Below, piece by piece: positions 33,301-39,553 of a stretch of 64,000 nucleotides of DNA. The stretch covers positions 310,001 to 374,000 of the forward strand of contig CAVPOU010000015.1 in assembly GCA_963707125.1 (NCBI GenBank), written 5' to 3'. The stretch comes from CAVPDE01 sp963707125. GTDB lineage: Bacteria > Desulfobacterota > DSM-4660 > Desulfatiglandales > HGW-15. How positions within the stretch are numbered: the first letter of the stretch is position 1; each line of letters starts with the position of its first letter. Below the pieces are notes generated by a model. It was given only the letters and a program-made list of their open reading frames with translations, was not told where the DNA came from and did no database searches. Position numbers and translations under genes: made by a program.

Positions 33301-33984
33301 GACAATCTGCTTATGCGATTTGAGTATGCGGATGATCGGGTCCCTATGGCGATGACAAAGGCGGGTGCAGTCTATTATCTGACTCATGACCAGGTGGGTT
33401 CTTTGAGGGTGGTTACCGATGCCTCGGGCAACATCATCAAGAGAATTGACTATGATTCCTTTGGCAATGTCTTGTATGATAGCACTCCAGGGTTTGCGGT
33501 CCCGCTCGGGTTTGCTGGAGGACTTTACGACCGAGACATTAAATTGGTCCGTTTCGGCTTCCGCGACTACGACCCCGACATCGGCCGCTGGACCGCCAAA
33601 GATCCGATTCTTTTCAATGGCGGATCTAGCGATCTCTATGGTTATGTTGAACACTGCCCGATAAGTCATATTGATTCTGTTGGTCTAAAGGGGGGTGCTC
33701 TAATCCCCATACGGACGTGGCTTAAGAAGAACTTAAGCCCAGACAGCATCATTGGTTCCGTTCTTCAGGAAGCAATTGATATTCCCTTGACACCGTCCGG
33801 GATTTTGCTTTTCGATTTCCTGAATCCTAGAGATGCAGGGATACCAAATGAGGATTTCTTCATTCCTCGCCAGACTGAAGAGGTTTATGATCACCAGATA
33901 GAGGTGCTTTTGCGAAACAGATTGAAGTACTTGGAGCCGTATCCTTGGGATCCTAGACAACCTGTGCTCTCGCCGTGCAAGTAA
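27334..33984 (+). CDS. Secreted RHS/YD-repeat protein with Ig-like and NHL domains
   Basis: A 2,216-residue exported protein. The signal peptide ends near SSFAES. Three Ig-like repeats of about 85 residues (TLGETSTLQWTTTNADRITI type) lie near residues 135-365. A carboxypeptidase-regulatory fold (GLVQDVQGSPLMGVSVTIL) follows near 400. Six NHL repeats of about 56 residues lie near 900-1235 (GDGGPA-x-AQL...GNLYIAD-x(3)-NRIRKV), then many YD repeats (GYTYDPVGRVKEI), the RHS core (LGFAGGLYDRDIKLVRFGFRDYDPDIGRWTAKDPI) and a final SHIDSVGLKG. The last 95 residues after that motif are unrelated to anything I recognise and fill the place of a variable toxin tip. The true ATG is at 27334 behind GGAGGAG. 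Expression is under a cyclic-dinucleotide riboswitch. Confidence 0.9.
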   Translation: MKECTPKNLTAVLFLILVLLAFPASSFAESQSVFGPKDFGIGQMHFHLSVHPFNVEGEGDGVILVTKKTPQNAFEGGFLLLNSQIIGLHDFLEGKNQSTERKASLRSRNFLTVFLRGTPGATISIEVKKGAVTPAPQVIFQAVPQAITLGETSTLQWTTTNADRITIDQGIGNVSPSGSWNISPLESTTYMITVTGPGGSTSASVDVSVHQPPTVTLSASPQTVILGATSTLSWNSTHADTATIDSGIGNVSPNGSLQVVPQATTNYTITVNGPGGSATASLTIEVEDPFARPTVSISANPSTIPKGGSSSLSWVAKSAQSAHIDKGIGAVPLQGFLGITPEQTTTYTITVIGSAGAASAQVTVMVTGIPEPQPEGSFGARYEDLVPSDATLEKYDTRRFCLITGLVQDVQGSPLMGVSVTILHHPEYGTAITNDEGRFSIPVEGGGTLTLVFHRRGLIPAHRKVHTPWNDTAIADTLKMIPEDEQATVVTLDGNLGSVTTHQSTPISDPFGTRSCTMVFKGDNKAYAVDEDGNDIAELKTISVRATEFATSDSMPAILPPTSAYTYCADLKVGGVDRVRFKDPVVVWVDNFLGFDVGESVPAGYYDKDSAVWIPSENGVVVELLDTNGDGAVDALDRTGDHLADEVVSGLEDPERYSPGSTFWRVQVSHFSPYDFNWPWGPPPDSITPNPEGIPSASQKMDEQKDCKSHTSSFVEERSGVFHEDVPIPGTNMTLHYASDRVDGNKTIITVPASGSVVPASLNRIVVKLTVAGKTYEQILPPEPQQKADFLWDGKDYLGRTVEYPLVAQVGVGFEYEMVFFLSSGGTMSFGRAGLLPSLIRGRDKKIYWKTDFLPIQGKWRQRNTITPGWTVSAHHHFNPEDPDVLHKGDGTILTNKVLNTIHTIAGTGARGYSGDRGPATQAMIYEPRQIAVDAKGDLYIADSYNSRIRKIDRNGIITTVAGCGRYGDAGDGGPALDAELAGPVGVALDGLGNLFISDKDSNRIRKVNSSGIITTIAGNGVYGYGGDGGPATEAQLSSPRGIAVDAAGNLYIADLENNRIRKVDPSGFINTIAGNDNYGLMGDGGPAVNAQLAAPGDVALDTFGNLYIADSMANRIRKVDPSGIITTVGGSGRMGFSGDGASAIQAKLNGPLSIAVSAAGNIYFGDSINFRIRMIDTNGLISTVAGIGINGSAGDGGPAVMAQLGPLYGVAVNAAGHLHTSEGWNHRIRKVSPPSVFSRLLSENDVAFAEENGLGYIMSTSGQHKSTIDTATGLILLKYGYDSDGNLVSITDQFQNEIKVRREESGVPFEIVSPDGLVTTLTIDSSGHLARITYPNGAFYSFEYIAEGLMTTKIDQNGNRFHHNFDEAGRLVEALDQEGGHWIFERNVDAKGDTLTMVLTAEGTSTSYLDHNSSTGAYASTITDFAEGVTLFDQSSDGLSVSKSQSCGMALSLKYDQDRQYGFRYVKEIKESSPSGLSRATKRERSYYDANSDHIPDVVTDVTTVNNKTTRLTNDIAQTTKKLKSPLGRTLTAYYDPRTSRTAALAMAGLHETGFSYDSFGRLKSILVGTRETNLSYDTSGFLSSLTDPEGHTTGYTYDPVGRVKEIQRPDGSSLSFDHDNNGNMTLFTSPSGVGHYFDYNGVNLNRIYEPPLSGIYAYTYNNDRQLTEINFPSGLQIKNTWDKGRVRQIQTPEGNIDLTYLCSAKVGSMSRGGESIAYGYDGSLVTLEAMAGTLNQSLSYTYDNDFNVKSFSYAGATNNYSYDNDGLLVGSGAFAITRNAGNGLPEKVAGGSLNLNRVLSGYAEIESQDFVIGGTSKTVWNVLRDKNGRIIHKAETVDGVTSQFDYTYDTIGRLRLVVKDGAIVEEYQYGANGARIYEVNTRRGISGRSFSYSAEDHLLSVDMGGSRTTYEYDVDGFLTKRVQGVSETDYRYSSRGELLEVVLPDGRVVEYVHDPLGRRIAKKVNGAIVEKYLWQGMTRLLAVYDGTDNLLMRFEYADDRVPMAMTKAGAVYYLTHDQVGSLRVVTDASGNIIKRIDYDSFGNVLYDSTPGFAVPLGFAGGLYDRDIKLVRFGFRDYDPDIGRWTAKDPILFNGGSSDLYGYVEHCPISHIDSVGLKGGALIPIRTWLKKNLSPDSIIGSVLQEAIDIPLTPSGILLFDFLNPRDAGIPNEDFFIPRQTEEVYDHQIEVLLRNRLKYLEPYPWDPRQPVLSPCK
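30037..31035 (+). repeat. Six tandem NHL-repeat units within the RHS gene
   Basis: Units of close to 168 bp each encode TIAGNG-x(3)-GGDGGPA-x(2)-AQL...GIAVD-x(2)-GNLYIAD-x(3)-NRIRKVDPSG. The near-constant length points to tandem duplication. Confidence 0.7.
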
Positions 33985-34003
33985 GAGAGGAGGTAATCGT
34001 TAA

Positions 34004-34267
34004 GTGAAACCGTCTGAATCTTGGCCTAGAAAAACCACAGCAACAAAAATAGTCGTGTTTTGGATTAATTTCTTCCTGATCGTTTTGTTGGGAAGGAAGC
34101 TTGTGGGGGCCCCGTCGGACAGCCTCGCTTTTGCGATCCAAAGTTTGTTTTCTCTGGTTTGTGGTCTCATGGTTACAGGTGCCATACTTAGATACTGGTC
34201 CTGGAAAGGGACGAAAATCATTGTTGCCATTTTGTGGGTTGCATGCTCTTTGGTAATAGTGATGTGA
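34004..34267 (+). CDS. Small two-span membrane protein, candidate immunity protein
   Basis: An 87-residue protein with two or three hydrophobic segments (IVVFWINFFLIVLLGR; SLFSLVCGLMVTGAILRYW; IIVAILWVACSLVIVM). The GTG start at 34004 follows AGGAGG with 9-10 nt spacing and lies 19 nt behind the RHS stop, so it is translated from the same messenger. Genes in this place behind RHS/CDI-type toxins usually encode immunity proteins. No sequence family is recognised, so the role rests on position alone. Confidence 0.6.
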   Translation: MKPSESWPRKTTATKIVVFWINFFLIVLLGRKLVGAPSDSLAFAIQSLFSLVCGLMVTGAILRYWSWKGTKIIVAILWVACSLVIVM

Positions 34268-34860
34268 GGACAGGATAAAGGACAAGTCGGTGCGTTATTG
34301 ACTTTTCAGTATCCAACCCACCACATATCCCTTCCTGGCCATCTCTTGCCCACGTTCCGCCGACCGGCTGAATGCCGGAGGAGGTGTGGGGCGAAGGACA
34401 TTGTTGAATTGCTAAAATAAGCAACGGAGACCTTCTCTGCGGCAGCGGCGGATTGGAGGGGCTTTCCGAGCGCGTCTCCCATTATCCCCATCCCGTTATC
34501 CCACCACTCTCCGCAATCTTCTTAGGCGTTGAGGGTTTAGCAGGAAATCTTGATCTTACAACCGGTTATGTGTTAACAATAGCCAACCTTTATCGAGGGC
34601 TCACGTGCAAGAAGTAATTGTTCAAGCAATTCGTCTTGCATCTCAGACGTTCCGGCTCACGCCGTTGGATGACTATAACCCGAATGAGCCGAGTGGTTAA
34701 TCGAAACCCCGTTCTCAAATCGAGAATCGGGGTTTTGCATTTCAAGTTCGAAGCGATTCTGGTCTTTCGTCCTGATATGACAAAAGTGAGACCTAAGATC
34801 GCGTTTATTGAACGCGAGTCCTGTCCCCGTGTCGGTGCATGATTTCTATCCCGGAGGAAC
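34268..34860. other. Gene-free gap between the RHS unit and the defence island
   Basis: None of the short ORFs on either strand has a recognisable family or ribosome-binding site. The main structure is the hairpin at 34705-34736. Confidence 0.4.
34705..34736 (+). terminator. Hairpin terminator-like structure
   Basis: AACCCCG-TTCTC pairs with GAGAA-(t)-CGGGGTT around AAATC (12 pairs with one bulge) and is followed by TTTT. It could end transcription entering from the RHS unit. Confidence 0.5.
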
Positions 34861-35277
34861 TTGATCATCATGGACGTATTCGACCTTCGAGATCGTCTCG
34901 TTGCTGACTACGCAAGCTATACACGAAGCTTCATCAAGATTGCAGATCCTCGAATATCGGCCAGGGAGGAATCCGATCTGAATGCGGGCGCCTTCTGGCC
35001 CGAGCCGTTGCTTCAGCTCAATCCGACCTTCCTGCCCGGAGGCACGATCGATGATCTGGTCGCCGAAAAAGCGATTCATCCCGAGTGCTCCAAGATATTC
35101 AAGATTGACAAGACCGATACTGATCACACCGGCAAACAACTATTGCTCCATACCCATGAGCGTGTGCACGAGTCCTTGCGCGCCAAAGGCTGCGTTACGA
35201 TCCAGCCTGTGCTCCCGGTCGATATTCTAGGGGCTTATGTCCTTCTGCCCATACCCGGGATGGGAGGCGCAGCATGA
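34861..35277 (+). pseudogene. Chimeric remnant of a DEAD/DEAH-type helicase gene
   Basis: Residues about 4-105 (MDVFDLRDRLVADYASYTRS, ...WPEPLLQLNPTFLPGGTIDDL, LLLHTHE) resemble the extreme N-terminus of very large DEAD/DEAH helicases of defence islands. The next 30 residues (KGCVTIQPVLPVDILGAYVLLP) look like the C-terminal tail of such a helicase. The ATPase domains in between are missing, so a large internal deletion or a fusion of two genes is likely. GGAGGA precedes the start (TTG 34861 or ATG 34870). It overlaps the AlbA gene by 4 nt (ATGA), which is probably the original operon junction. The family assignment is from memory, without alignment. Confidence 0.5.
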
Positions 35278-36647
35278 ACCGAAAAGAACTTCTTAAGGTT
35301 GTTGCTCTTGGCGAGGACTCAAGCCGGCAATTCAAGGCGGACGTCAACAATACCGACTCTTTGGCGGCCGATCTGGTAGCGTTTTCGAACAGCAGCGGCG
35401 GCACTCTGTTTATCGGTGTTACAGAGGACGGTGCATTGAAGGGACTGGCCCCTGGGGAATTACGCCGGATCAACCAACTCATCGGCAATGCCGCCGCACA
35501 GCATACGCGCAGCCCTATCTCGCCCACAACCGAAAACATTAAGGTAGGCTCGGGCCGGGTTGTCATCGCCCTCACTGTTCCTGAAGGTTTGGACAAACCC
35601 TACTTCGACCGCAATGGGGTCATTTGGGTCAAGGCAGGGAGCGACCGTCGCCGCATTCAGTCTAAAGAAGAATTGCGGCGGCTCTTTCAGATGACCGACC
35701 AGTTTCACGCCGACGAACTGCCCACTAAGGCGGGAATCGACAAGCTCGACAAACTGCGGTTCCGCGACTTTCTAAGGGACGTGCACAAGCAGGATTTCCC
35801 AGATTCCCGGAAAAATCTGATAAGGCTACTTCAGAACATGAATCTGGCCACAGACGATGGACACCTCAATCTGGCAGCTGTGCTTATGTTTGTCGAGCGA
35901 CCGGAATGGATCAAGCCCCAGTTCGTAGTCAAGGCGATCCGTTACCCTGGGAAGACCATCCATGTGAGTGAGTATGTCGATACCGAGGATTTCTCGGGCC
36001 CCTTGCGCAAGGTGTTCGACGATTCCCTCGGTTTCATCATGAGAAACCTGCATAAGGTTCAGGCTGGACGAGGTGTGAATGCGCCAGGTGTTCCCGAGAT
36101 CCCGGAGATGGTGTTCGAGGAGTTGCTGGTCAATGCCCTGGTGCATCGGGATTATCTGGTGAGCGCCCCAATTCGGATCTTCGTCTTTGACGACCGAATC
36201 GAGATCATCAGCCCTGGCCACCTGCCCAACAACCTGACCGTCGAGAAGATCCGCAGCGGCAATTCTATCATACGCAATCCGATTCTGGTTTCCTACGTGG
36301 CCAAGGGTCTGCTGCCTTACCATGGGCTCGGTTCCGGGATCAAGCGGGCACTGGAGGAGTGGCCACAAATCGATTTCACTGACGATCGGGAGGGGTGCCT
36401 GTTCACGGCCACGGTATCCCGAACCATAGCAGCAAGTTCGGTAAAAAGTTCGGTAAAAACCGAAGAGCAGATTCTTGGCTACCTTTCGGAAAAGACAGAG
36501 CTGACCATTCCCGACCTGGCGGAAGCCCTCGGCCTATCAACCAGGGCCGTCGAGAAACAGATCGCCAAGTTGAGAAAGGGCGGCCGCCTGCGCCGGGTGG
36601 GTTCAAGGAAGGCTGGCCGGTGGGAAGTTTTGGGGGTGGATGAATGA
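35274..36647 (+). CDS. AlbA_2/Schlafen-type ATP-binding transcriptional regulator-like protein
   Basis: A 457-residue protein of the group often misnamed RecG-like. Residues about 1-135 are an AlbA_2 domain (DSSRQFKADVNNTDSLAADLVAFSNSSGGTLFIGVTEDG). Residues 270-385 are an HATPase_c_4-type region (FEELLVNALVHRDYLVSAPIRIFVFDDRIEIISPGHLPNN, GLLPYHGLGSGIKRALEEWP). The C-terminal 60 residues form a winged helix (LTIPDLAEALGLSTRAVEKQIAKLRKGGRLRRVG). Such proteins often accompany restriction and other defence genes and may regulate them. It overlaps the helicase remnant upstream and lies before the DarTG operator. Confidence 0.82.
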   Translation: MNRKELLKVVALGEDSSRQFKADVNNTDSLAADLVAFSNSSGGTLFIGVTEDGALKGLAPGELRRINQLIGNAAAQHTRSPISPTTENIKVGSGRVVIALTVPEGLDKPYFDRNGVIWVKAGSDRRRIQSKEELRRLFQMTDQFHADELPTKAGIDKLDKLRFRDFLRDVHKQDFPDSRKNLIRLLQNMNLATDDGHLNLAAVLMFVERPEWIKPQFVVKAIRYPGKTIHVSEYVDTEDFSGPLRKVFDDSLGFIMRNLHKVQAGRGVNAPGVPEIPEMVFEELLVNALVHRDYLVSAPIRIFVFDDRIEIISPGHLPNNLTVEKIRSGNSIIRNPILVSYVAKGLLPYHGLGSGIKRALEEWPQIDFTDDREGCLFTATVSRTIAASSVKSSVKTEEQILGYLSEKTELTIPDLAEALGLSTRAVEKQIAKLRKGGRLRRVGSRKAGRWEVLGVDE

Positions 36648-36889
36648 GATGTAACTACGACTTCCAGACCAACCGCTCCGAGGGGGGCTTCTCCCGCTAG
36701 ATCTGCTGCGGCGTATCCTCGACCCCAGGGAGAACCTCCCTGGAATGCTACATCGAGAAGGTAAGAGGAATAGGGAGGGGCGAGCATTGAAGATAAGCAA
36801 TTCAACCTAGTCAACAACGTCCCCCATGCTCCAGACGGGGAGAGGCGGCCGATCTATGCCATTTGAGCCCACCCCAAGCCTAACGACTT
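36648..36889. other. Gap with no intact gene before the DarTG operator
   Basis: No ORF with a family or ribosome-binding site. Short inverted strings (CCAGGGAG/CTCCCTGG near 36722-36741) are visible. It is followed by the HTH fragment at 36890. Confidence 0.4.
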
Positions 36890-36967
36890 CTCAAACGCCT
36901 CAAGGAACAAGGTCGGATTCGGCAGACAGGGGAACGGCGTTATGCTGTCTATACACGGCTTGCGTAG
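36890..36967 (+). pseudogene. C-terminal scrap of a winged-HTH protein
   Basis: The frame reads LKRLKEQGRIRQTGERRYAV followed by YTRLA and a stop, the recognition-helix end and wing of a winged helix. An in-frame stop lies just upstream and no start is present. It resembles the end of an AlbA-type or transcriptional regulator and is probably another relic of island rearrangement. Confidence 0.35.
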
Positions 36968-36968
36968 C

Positions 36969-37025
36969 CTATGCACGCGTGCTATGAGTTCTAGTCTATG
37001 CACGCGTGTATAGATTCGTGCATAG
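36969..37025 (+). promoter_or_regulatory. Tandem palindromic operator upstream of DarTG
   Basis: CTATGCACGCGTG occurs at 36969-36981 and 36996-37008. The second is part of CTATGCACG/CGTGTATAG (18 bp, one mismatch pair), and an inverted half site CGTGCATAG lies at 37017-37025. The cluster ends 9 nt before the small ORF at 37035. It is a likely binding site for a repressor of the operon. Confidence 0.6.
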
Positions 37026-37034
37026 AACGGTGAT

Positions 37035-37163
37035 ATGACCCAACACGAGCTGGCCGTGGACCTGGCTGACTACCTTGCCAAGCGCCTCGAAGGACTCCGT
37101 CCGGAAGAAGCCGCCGCCGCGCGCGTGCTGCGCGAACTGGTGAAAAACCAGCGGCTCGGTTGA
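37035..37163 (+). CDS. Small ORF leading the DarTG operon
   Basis: A 42-residue, mostly helical and acidic-basic protein: MTQHELAVDLADYLAKRLEG, LRPEEAAAARVLRELVKNQR, LG. It lies between the operator and darT, with 11 nt to the DarT start. No family is recognised. It is either a real small protein (perhaps helping antitoxin or regulation) or a translated leader. GGTGAT is a weak ribosome-binding site. Confidence 0.45.
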   Translation: MTQHELAVDLADYLAKRLEGLRPEEAAAARVLRELVKNQRLG

Positions 37164-37174
37164 GAGAGGTTCGT

Positions 37175-37825
37175 ATGAGGACATTACCAGCCCAGCCCAA
37201 GATTTTCCACATCACCCATATCGACAATCTCTCGTCTATTGTGTCTGTGGGTTGCATCGAAGCCGACAGTCGCCGTTTACAGCAGGGGAGTGGCCAGACC
37301 TCCATAGGCATGACCGAGATCAAGCGGCGGCGATTGTGTGAGATCGATGTCTCATGCCACCCAGGTACGAAGGTGGGGGAATATGTGCCCTTCTATTTCT
37401 GTCCCCGCTCCATCATGCTTTATATCCTTCATATAGGCAATCATCCGGACCTAGCCTATCGCGGTGGGCTGCGCCCTATCCTCCATCTCCAGGCTGATAT
37501 GGAAGCGGCAATCCGTTGGGCGGACGAACATGGTGTGCGCTGGGCATTCTCCGACCGGAACGCTGGAAGCTACTATACCGATTTTTATCGGACCCGTGAG
37601 GAGTTGGACAAGATTGACTGGAATGCGGTCAGGGCGACCGACTTCCGGGACATGAAAGTCAAGGAAGGCAAGCAGGCGGAGTTTTTATTCCATGATACCT
37701 GCCCTTGGCACCTTGTGGAAAAAATCGGCGTATTGAATGTGGCAATGCGCGATCAGGTCAACTCTATCCTCCAAAATGCGCAACATAAACCCATGGTGGC
37801 AATTGAAAAAACATGGTACTATTGA
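37175..37825 (+). CDS. darT: DarT ssDNA thymidine ADP-ribosyltransferase (toxin)
   Basis: A 216-residue DUF4433/DarT toxin, which attaches ADP-ribose from NAD+ to thymidine in single-stranded DNA. It stalls replication and also blocks phages. Markers: KIFHITHIDNLSSIVSVGCI at the NAD-binding start, VGEYVPFYFCPRSIMLY, DRNAGSYYTDFY, and the catalytic glutamate in KQAEFLFHDTCPW near residue 169. The ATG at 37175 follows GAGAGG; a longer frame from TTG 37160 adds five residues. darG follows 22 nt downstream. The key residues seem intact, so the toxin should be active. Confidence 0.9.
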   Translation: MRTLPAQPKIFHITHIDNLSSIVSVGCIEADSRRLQQGSGQTSIGMTEIKRRRLCEIDVSCHPGTKVGEYVPFYFCPRSIMLYILHIGNHPDLAYRGGLRPILHLQADMEAAIRWADEHGVRWAFSDRNAGSYYTDFYRTREELDKIDWNAVRATDFRDMKVKEGKQAEFLFHDTCPWHLVEKIGVLNVAMRDQVNSILQNAQHKPMVAIEKTWYY

Positions 37826-37847
37826 GCATACATAATGAGAGGTCCTC

Positions 37848-38900
37848 ATGATTGAATTGAAGCAAGGCGACATACTGCGCTCAGATGCCGAGGCCCTGGT
37901 CAATACCGTCAACTGCGTCGGGGTCATGGGACGTGGGATTGCCCTCCAGTTCCGCAAGGTCTTCCCGGACACCTATAAGTTCTACAAGGCGGCCTGTGAC
38001 AAAAATGAACTCCAACCGGGGAAGATGCTTGTCCATGATCTCAATCGGCTCCTCAACCCCCGGTATGTCATTAACTTCCCGACCAAGCGGCACTGGAAAG
38101 GAAAGAGTCGGATGGAGGATATAGAGGCCGGGTTGCAGGCATTGGTCCGGGAAGTGCGGAGGATGGACATCCATTCCATTGCCATCCCGCCCCTCGGCTG
38201 TGGCCTGGGTGGCTTGAACTGGAAGGAAGTTCGGGCGCGGATCGAAGAGGCATTCCGGGAGCTGACAGATATCCATGTTATTCTCTATGAGCCGAAAGGC
38301 GCGCCCCCCGCCGAAACAATGGGACGCGCCCAAAAAGCGCCGGCAATGACTGTCGGTCGGGCTGCCCTGCTTGGTCTGATGCGGCGGTATCTGGCAGCTG
38401 TCATGGACCCCTTTGTGACGCTTCTGGAGATCCACAAGCTGATGTACTTCATGCAGGAAGCAGGAGAGGCACTCAGGCTCAAGTATCAGAAAGCGCCTTA
38501 CGGGCCTTATGCCCAAAACCTTCGACATGTTTTGAGTCTTATGGAAGGTCATTACATCTCCGGTTATGGCGATGCAGAAGACCGTCCTGACAGGCAGATT
38601 CACGTGCATTCTGAAGCTCTTGCCCCGGCAGAGAGCTTTCTTGAGCAGCACCCTGCCACCCAAGAACGCTTTCAGCGGGTTGTCGATCTGATTACGGGTT
38701 TTGAAACGCCTTTCGGCATGGAACTCCTTTCCACCGTTCACTGGGTTGGCCGCCGCGAAGGAGCCAAAACTGCCGATGAGGCCGTCGTAAAAACCTATGT
38801 CTGGAACATCCGCAAACAGATGTTTCAGGAAAAACATATCAGACTCGCTTGGGACATTCTTGAACATAAGGGATGGCTCCAGCCCATCCAAAACGCATGA
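37848..38900 (+). CDS. darG: DarG macrodomain antitoxin
   Basis: A 350-residue antitoxin. Residues 1-155 are a macrodomain that removes ADP-ribose from DNA: VNTVNCVGVMGRGIALQFRK, FPTKRHWKGKSR, IPPLGCGLGGLNW. A Pro/Ala-rich linker leads to the C-terminal domain (about 175-350; LEIHKLMYFMQEAGEALRLKYQKAPYGPYAQNLRH), which in studied cases binds and blocks DarT. Both domains are complete, so toxin and antitoxin form a working pair by sequence. The stop overlaps the start of the truncated PLD gene (ATGA), so a third gene was originally coupled to this operon. Confidence 0.92.
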   Translation: MIELKQGDILRSDAEALVNTVNCVGVMGRGIALQFRKVFPDTYKFYKAACDKNELQPGKMLVHDLNRLLNPRYVINFPTKRHWKGKSRMEDIEAGLQALVREVRRMDIHSIAIPPLGCGLGGLNWKEVRARIEEAFRELTDIHVILYEPKGAPPAETMGRAQKAPAMTVGRAALLGLMRRYLAAVMDPFVTLLEIHKLMYFMQEAGEALRLKYQKAPYGPYAQNLRHVLSLMEGHYISGYGDAEDRPDRQIHVHSEALAPAESFLEQHPATQERFQRVVDLITGFETPFGMELLSTVHWVGRREGAKTADEAVVKTYVWNIRKQMFQEKHIRLAWDILEHKGWLQPIQNA

Positions 38901-39079
38901 CATCCATCCACCGGTTCTCCTCACGCCGCCAGCGTCTCGACCACGCCTTCCTCAGCGCCAGGCTAAAGGATGCGAAGTCCTACAAGCGTATCGCCGGCTA
39001 CTTCCGCAGCTCCATCTTCGAGTTGGTAGGCGAAGAGATCGCCGCTATCCCCATGAAAGGGGACGTTGTTTCTCAATGA
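38897..39079 (+). pseudogene. PLD-like/helicase gene truncated by a mobile element
   Basis: The 60-residue frame starts MTSIHRFSSRRQRLDHAFLS and continues ARLKDAKSYKRIAGYFRSS, IFELVGEEIAAIP. That is the N-terminus of large phospholipase D-like (often helicase-fused) proteins of defence islands. Right after AAIP the sequence becomes ATGAAAGGGGACGTTGTTTC, the end of a transposable element, and the frame stops eight codons later. The rest of the gene is not found on the far side of the element. It was the next gene after darG, with a 4-nt overlap. Confidence 0.65.
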
Positions 39080-39482
39080 AATTATAGTCGGCTTCCAATC
39101 TTTGGCCATTCCTCGGAATTGGCGGCACGCACTACGGCCGAAGTGGTCACACCAAGAAAACGCGCCACCTGCGCTCCTGGATACCCCAGCTTCACGACCG
39201 CCAATTGACAGAACCGCCGACGCGCCTTGCTGATCTTCTTCCGTCGGCTCCCTGATCTCAACTCCGTCTCCGTGATCCCTTCATCTCTACCTATCTCTCT
39301 TGCTAAAGATGGCAGATCCGTCAAATTTTTCCTAAGCCTCAAGGTCTCCTTTTCCCGCTTCAATGCCTCGGCCCATCACATAGTGCAAGGTGCCGGGGGC
39401 ATCGAGTCTCATCTGTCTGGGCATAAAAGGCCAACGTAGAATTTGAGCAGCCTTGTCAAGTACAACAAGACACAACGTCCCC
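39059..39482 (-). mobile_element. Decayed REP-associated tyrosine transposase element
   Basis: Perfect 11-bp inverted repeats, GGGGACGTTGT (39059-39069) and ACAACGTCCCC (39472-39482), enclose the transposase remnant. The left end lies exactly where the PLD gene loses its reading frame. The element is short because the transposase carries an internal deletion. Confidence 0.7.
39082..39424 (-). pseudogene. Y1_Tnp (RAYT-type) transposase with internal deletion
   Basis: From the ATG at 39424 the frame gives MPRQMRLDAPGTLHYVMGRG and IE, the standard start of these transposases. It then shifts frame into KRE...LARE...ELRSGSRRKKISKARRRFCQLAVVKLG, YPGAQVARFLGVTTSAVVRAA, the DnaA-like C-terminal HTH. 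The HUH motif and catalytic tyrosine in between are deleted, so it cannot be active. Full-length relatives move REP palindromes. Confidence 0.75.
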
Positions 39483-39553
39483 TCTCATGGTCCGACCCCA
39501 AGGGGCAAAAGAGTCAAACGCAGACTTGACCCGGCATCTGCAATTGGGCTTTA

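Noticed and set aside
37881..38924. 347-codon minus-strand frame opposite darG
   Set aside because: Its whole length is the mirror of a complete, recognisable DarG; composition is that of a shadow frame.
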